From contig JAITJT010000298.1 of the NCBI GenBank assembly GCA_031278795.1, positions 1 through 8,470 of the forward strand: a DNA stretch of 8,470 bases, read 5' to 3'. The stretch comes from Deltaproteobacteria bacterium. Its GTDB lineage: Bacteria > Desulfobacterota > Desulfarculia > Adiutricales > Adiutricaceae. Position numbers and translations under genes: made by a program. Positions within the stretch are counted from its first letter, which is position 1. Every line of letters starts with the position of its first letter. Below the pieces are notes generated by a model that searched no databases, was not told where the DNA came from, and saw only the letters and a program-made list of their open reading frames with translations. Below are positions 6,041 through 8,470 of this stretch, in pieces.

Positions 6041-7174
6041 ATGGCAGAGTGGGGAAAAAACGTGCTCAAGGTCTTTCCCTACCCCCAGAGTCTGGAACTC
6101 AGGCTGGATAACGGGAGGGAAGTGGCCTTTGGCATTAGGAAGGGAAGGCTCATCTCCCGGGGGGAGACCTTGGCCACCTTCCCGGGCGGAAGCCTTCCGG
6201 ATCTAGTGGCCCCCCTCCCCGGGAAAGTGCTCGCGGTTTCCGGAAAATCCATTCAACTGGAAGTGGACTTGGACCTTGGCCTCAAGGTGGAGCCTTTGGA
6301 TTTTTCCCTGATGGGGCCCATGGAGGCCCAGGAGGCCCTGAGGCGCCTGGGGCTTCCCAGCCCCAGGGCGCCCAGGCCCCTGGAGCCGGTCTTCATCTCG
6401 GGTTTTGATCCAGAACCCGGGATAAAGCTCTCACTTTCCTTATTTGAGGATCAAAGGGGCACCTTGGAGTGCGGGGTGAAGCTTCTCCAGCTACTCTTTC
6501 CAGGAAAGACCCTGCTCCAGGTGCTTCCCAAAAACACTCGCCCCTTGAGCTTTCCAGACGCCTATATAACTCCCAAGCTTAAATATCCCCATACCCTGTC
6601 CCCCCTCCTTAAAAAAAAGATCCTCAAAAAGGCCCCCTTCGACCACCTGGCCTCCGGGGTGGTGGACGCGAGGACCCTCTATCTTTTGGGAAGCGCTTAC
6701 CGCTCCGGTTCCAGCCCCATACTCTGGCCCATGACCCTGGAGGGAAGACCGTCTCTAATTGTGCCCGGTACCAGGCCCATGGAGCTTCTTAGCCAACTAA
6801 ACCTTAGCGTAAGAGACGGAGACACGATAGTCCTAGGGGGACTCGCCAGGGGAAAGGCCGTGGCGGACGTGAAGTTGGGCCTAAGCCCAAATACTTACGC
6901 CGTGAACCTCATTAGGGGAGGGATAGTAAGGGAGATTAAACCCTGCATCCGCTGCGGGCGCTGCCGCGAGATATGCCCCCTATCCCTTCCGGTGGACACC
7001 TTGGGAGGGACAGCTTTCCATCTCTGGCAAGATCTCTTAAGTGTTGAGAAGAAGCTCGACAACTGCCCGGAGTGCGCGCTCTGCGCCCACATCTGCCCCA
7101 GCGGCATTCCTCTTAGTCTTCTTAGACGAACTGGCACCCAAAGGCCGCTTATTAGTGGGAAGCAAGATGACTAA
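6041..7174 (+). CDS. RnfC-like iron-sulfur subunit with degenerate NADH/FMN region
   Basis: A 377-aa protein, shorter than usual RnfC (about 430 aa or more). Residues about 18-75 look like the N-terminal barrel-sandwich domain, with APLPGKVLAV at 57-66. About 115-290 follow the RnfC core order, including a KYPHTLSPLL segment (181-190) and an SLBB-like part around LIVPGTRPMELL (239-250). Two complete 4Fe-4S motifs follow: C302, C305, C308, C312 and C342, C345, C348, C352, each last Cys followed by Pro. RnfC is the peripheral subunit of the Rnf complex, normally oxidising or reducing NAD(H) through FMN. Here the glycine-rich GGAGFPT loop expected near residues 88-100 is missing, and the ECEP motif appears as DPEP (123-126). 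Either NADH binding is lost or the site has diverged. Relation to NqrA is excluded by the two clusters. It overlaps the next gene by 8 bp, implying translational coupling. Confidence 0.8.
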   Translation: MAEWGKNVLKVFPYPQSLELRLDNGREVAFGIRKGRLISRGETLATFPGGSLPDLVAPLPGKVLAVSGKSIQLEVDLDLGLKVEPLDFSLMGPMEAQEALRRLGLPSPRAPRPLEPVFISGFDPEPGIKLSLSLFEDQRGTLECGVKLLQLLFPGKTLLQVLPKNTRPLSFPDAYITPKLKYPHTLSPLLKKKILKKAPFDHLASGVVDARTLYLLGSAYRSGSSPILWPMTLEGRPSLIVPGTRPMELLSQLNLSVRDGDTIVLGGLARGKAVADVKLGLSPNTYAVNLIRGGIVREIKPCIRCGRCREICPLSLPVDTLGGTAFHLWQDLLSVEKKLDNCPECALCAHICPSGIPLSLLRRTGTQRPLISGKQDD

Positions 7175-8470
7175 GAGCTTATATTTTTCCCCGGGGCCCT
7201 TTGGCAAAATGAGGGTCCTTCCCCTCCACACAAGAGACCTAATAAGCTCTCTTCTTTTCCTTCCGCTTATCTTCTATTGGATTCACCTGGAGCTCTTATC
7301 CATTAGCTCCCTCTATCCCCTGGCGGGTGCAATTGTACTTGCCGTCCCCTTAAAAAGATTTACCCCTCTTAGGCTCTCTTATACTTTTATTGGGCTAACA
7401 CTTGCGGCACTAGCCATCTACCCCCTGGCGGAGGGCTCTCTCTCCGGGGCCTTTCTCACAAGCCTCAACCCTCACTCATTACTCGCCGGGCTTGGGGCCC
7501 TCCTGGGAGGGCTCTTGGTATCGCTCTTTCCTTCAATATTGAGGGAGAATCCCTTTCTGGGCCTACTCTTGGCCCTAATTATGGCGAAAGGGGCTCTCTT
7601 GGGTAGCCCGGTACAAGGCGCCCCATTGGATGAGAGCGCCATCCTCTTATACCCTCTCTTGCTTCTTGTGCCCTTGGCCTTGGTAAGAATAATTGTCCAT
7701 GAGCTCCCCCTCCTCTGGGCGCTCTTGATGTTCACCCTCTTCCGCCTGGCCGGGCTAATATTCCACCAAAGCGACATCTTCCCCACCTTTTTCCAGCTCT
7801 ATCTGATCCTCTTCATACTCCCGGACTACCTAAGGTCCCCGGCCAAGCTCGAGCTTTTGCTATTCCTCTTCCTATTGGGGATTGTGGAGCTTAGCTTCCC
7901 TTACCGCCAGTACGGACCCCTTATCCGCTATCTAGAACTTATAGCCACCTTACTCATCCCGGGCCCCGTAATATACTTCATGTATAGCCAGAGGATTAAG
8001 GAGCGTAAAAAGGACCCCTCCCCCCATAATCCCGCCTTAAGGGCTGTAATCTTTTGTCAAAGGGATAAAGGCCAAATGGAGCCCTTAGGCACCTATCCCC
8101 AAGGCTTAAGCTGCCTCCTCATGGAGCATAGCCTCGCAAGCGGCCCCTACCCCTGCCCCAAGGCCTGCCTGGGAGCGCTCGACTGTATGAAGCGCTGCCC
8201 CCAAGGTGCCATTAGCTTGGAAGGCTCCATGCCCACAGTCTCTCCCGCGCTCTGCGTGGGCTGCGGGGACTGCGCCCTCCACTGCCCCAGGGGCCTCATC
8301 AAGCTAGTTCCTAGAGATGCCTTAGTTACTGTCCGCTGCTCTGGAGTTCACCGGATGAAGCTCATGGACAAGCTCTGCGCCAAGGGGTGTCTGGGCTGCG
8401 GGCTCTGCCGCAAGGCCTGTCCCCTCTTCGCTCTGGAAAGGCCGGGAACACAAGCCCCGCCAGCCATTAA
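7167..8470 (+). CDS. RnfD-RnfB-like fusion protein, partial at the right edge
   Basis: Read by hand: ATG at 7167, 434 codons open to the window end. Residues about 6-275 are very Leu-rich, with roughly ten membrane helices resembling RnfD: LYFSPGPF (5-12) for the usual SPSPH start, ENPF (127-130) for the NPFNP region, and LPDYLRSP (218-225) for TDxVTSP. The flavin-attachment motif SGATP appears only as QGAPL (150-154), without the Thr. Residues about 290-434 match RnfB: C330, C334, C340, C344; C363, C366, C369, C373; C404, C408, C411, C414, C418, where each cluster motif ends in CP, plus C297, C316 and C391. The N-terminal Fes cluster domain of RnfB is absent. RnfD is a membrane subunit and RnfB the cytoplasmic ferredoxin-oxidising subunit; in this fusion the last helix (about 254-273) may replace RnfB's own anchor. 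The start overlaps the rnfC-like gene by 8 bp, with GGGAAG four bases ahead. The RnfB assignment is strong; RnfD is good by motif order and topology. Confidence 0.82.
   Translation, partial: MTKSLYFSPGPFGKMRVLPLHTRDLISSLLFLPLIFYWIHLELLSISSLYPLAGAIVLAVPLKRFTPLRLSYTFIGLTLAALAIYPLAEGSLSGAFLTSLNPHSLLAGLGALLGGLLVSLFPSILRENPFLGLLLALIMAKGALLGSPVQGAPLDESAILLYPLLLLVPLALVRIIVHELPLLWALLMFTLFRLAGLIFHQSDIFPTFFQLYLILFILPDYLRSPAKLELLLFLFLLGIVELSFPYRQYGPLIRYLELIATLLIPGPVIYFMYSQRIKERKKDPSPHNPALRAVIFCQRDKGQMEPLGTYPQGLSCLLMEHSLASGPYPCPKACLGALDCMKRCPQGAISLEGSMPTVSPALCVGCGDCALHCPRGLIKLVPRDALVTVRCSGVHRMKLMDKLCAKGCLGCGLCRKACPLFALERPGTQAPPAI

Noticed and set aside
6041..7174. NqrA rather than RnfC
   Set aside because: NqrA lacks iron-sulfur clusters. 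This protein has two complete CxxCxxCxxxCP motifs placed as in RnfC.
7472..7786. 104-codon minus-strand frame
   Set aside because: It is antisense to the RnfD-like domain, whose helices and motifs explain the region.
7980..8470. Separate rnfB gene starting at the internal ATG 7980
   Set aside because: There is no Shine-Dalgarno sequence before it, it begins inside or at the end of the last helix, and the frame is continuous from 7167.

Overview
The window looks bacterial and most resembles a deltaproteobacterial (Desulfobacterota-type) genome. Moderately GC-rich genes are separated by long, very AT-rich spacers. Only about 73% of the bases are coding (five genes), low for a free-living bacterium and reminiscent of a host-associated or eroding genome. 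The taxonomic guess is an inference from gene content and style; no rRNA or other marker is present.

Left part (1-2049). A 22-bp sequence repeated four times head to tail (75-162) lies in an AT-rich spacer. A clean rho-independent terminator (371-409, minus strand) closes a minus-strand gene at 475-2049. That gene encodes a fusion of a WbpB/WlbA-type sugar-nucleotide dehydrogenase and a WbpD/WlbB-type N-acetyltransferase, two non-consecutive steps in making 2,3-diacetamido-2,3-dideoxy-uronic acid sugars for surface polysaccharide.

Middle (2050-4815). A 540-bp spacer with hairpins precedes a minus-strand gene (2592-3545). Its product has a CheA-type histidine phosphotransfer domain at the N terminus and a STAS-like domain at the C terminus, with no kinase core. 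A 1.27-kb AT-rich region without genes follows. It holds inverted repeats, a degenerate 30-bp duplication, a GC-rich island that ends in a T tract and, at its right end, a near-consensus sigma70 promoter (4737-4765).

Right part (4816-8470). That promoter can drive a tight plus-strand operon: an MFS transporter, an RnfC-like iron-sulfur protein 16 bp downstream, and an open frame starting at 7167 inside the end of the rnfC-like gene and running off the window. I translated the last one by hand (434 codons, no stop). It is an RnfD-like membrane domain of about ten helices fused in frame to an RnfB-like polyferredoxin domain. All iron-sulfur cysteines of these proteins are kept. By eye, however, the RnfC part lacks the NADH/FMN motifs, the RnfD part lacks the threonine that carries covalent FMN, and the RnfB part lacks its first (Fes) cluster domain. 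The most interesting reading is a streamlined Rnf-like membrane electron conduit that no longer uses NADH. This is the strongest candidate here for an undescribed system and needs alignment and structure prediction to confirm.
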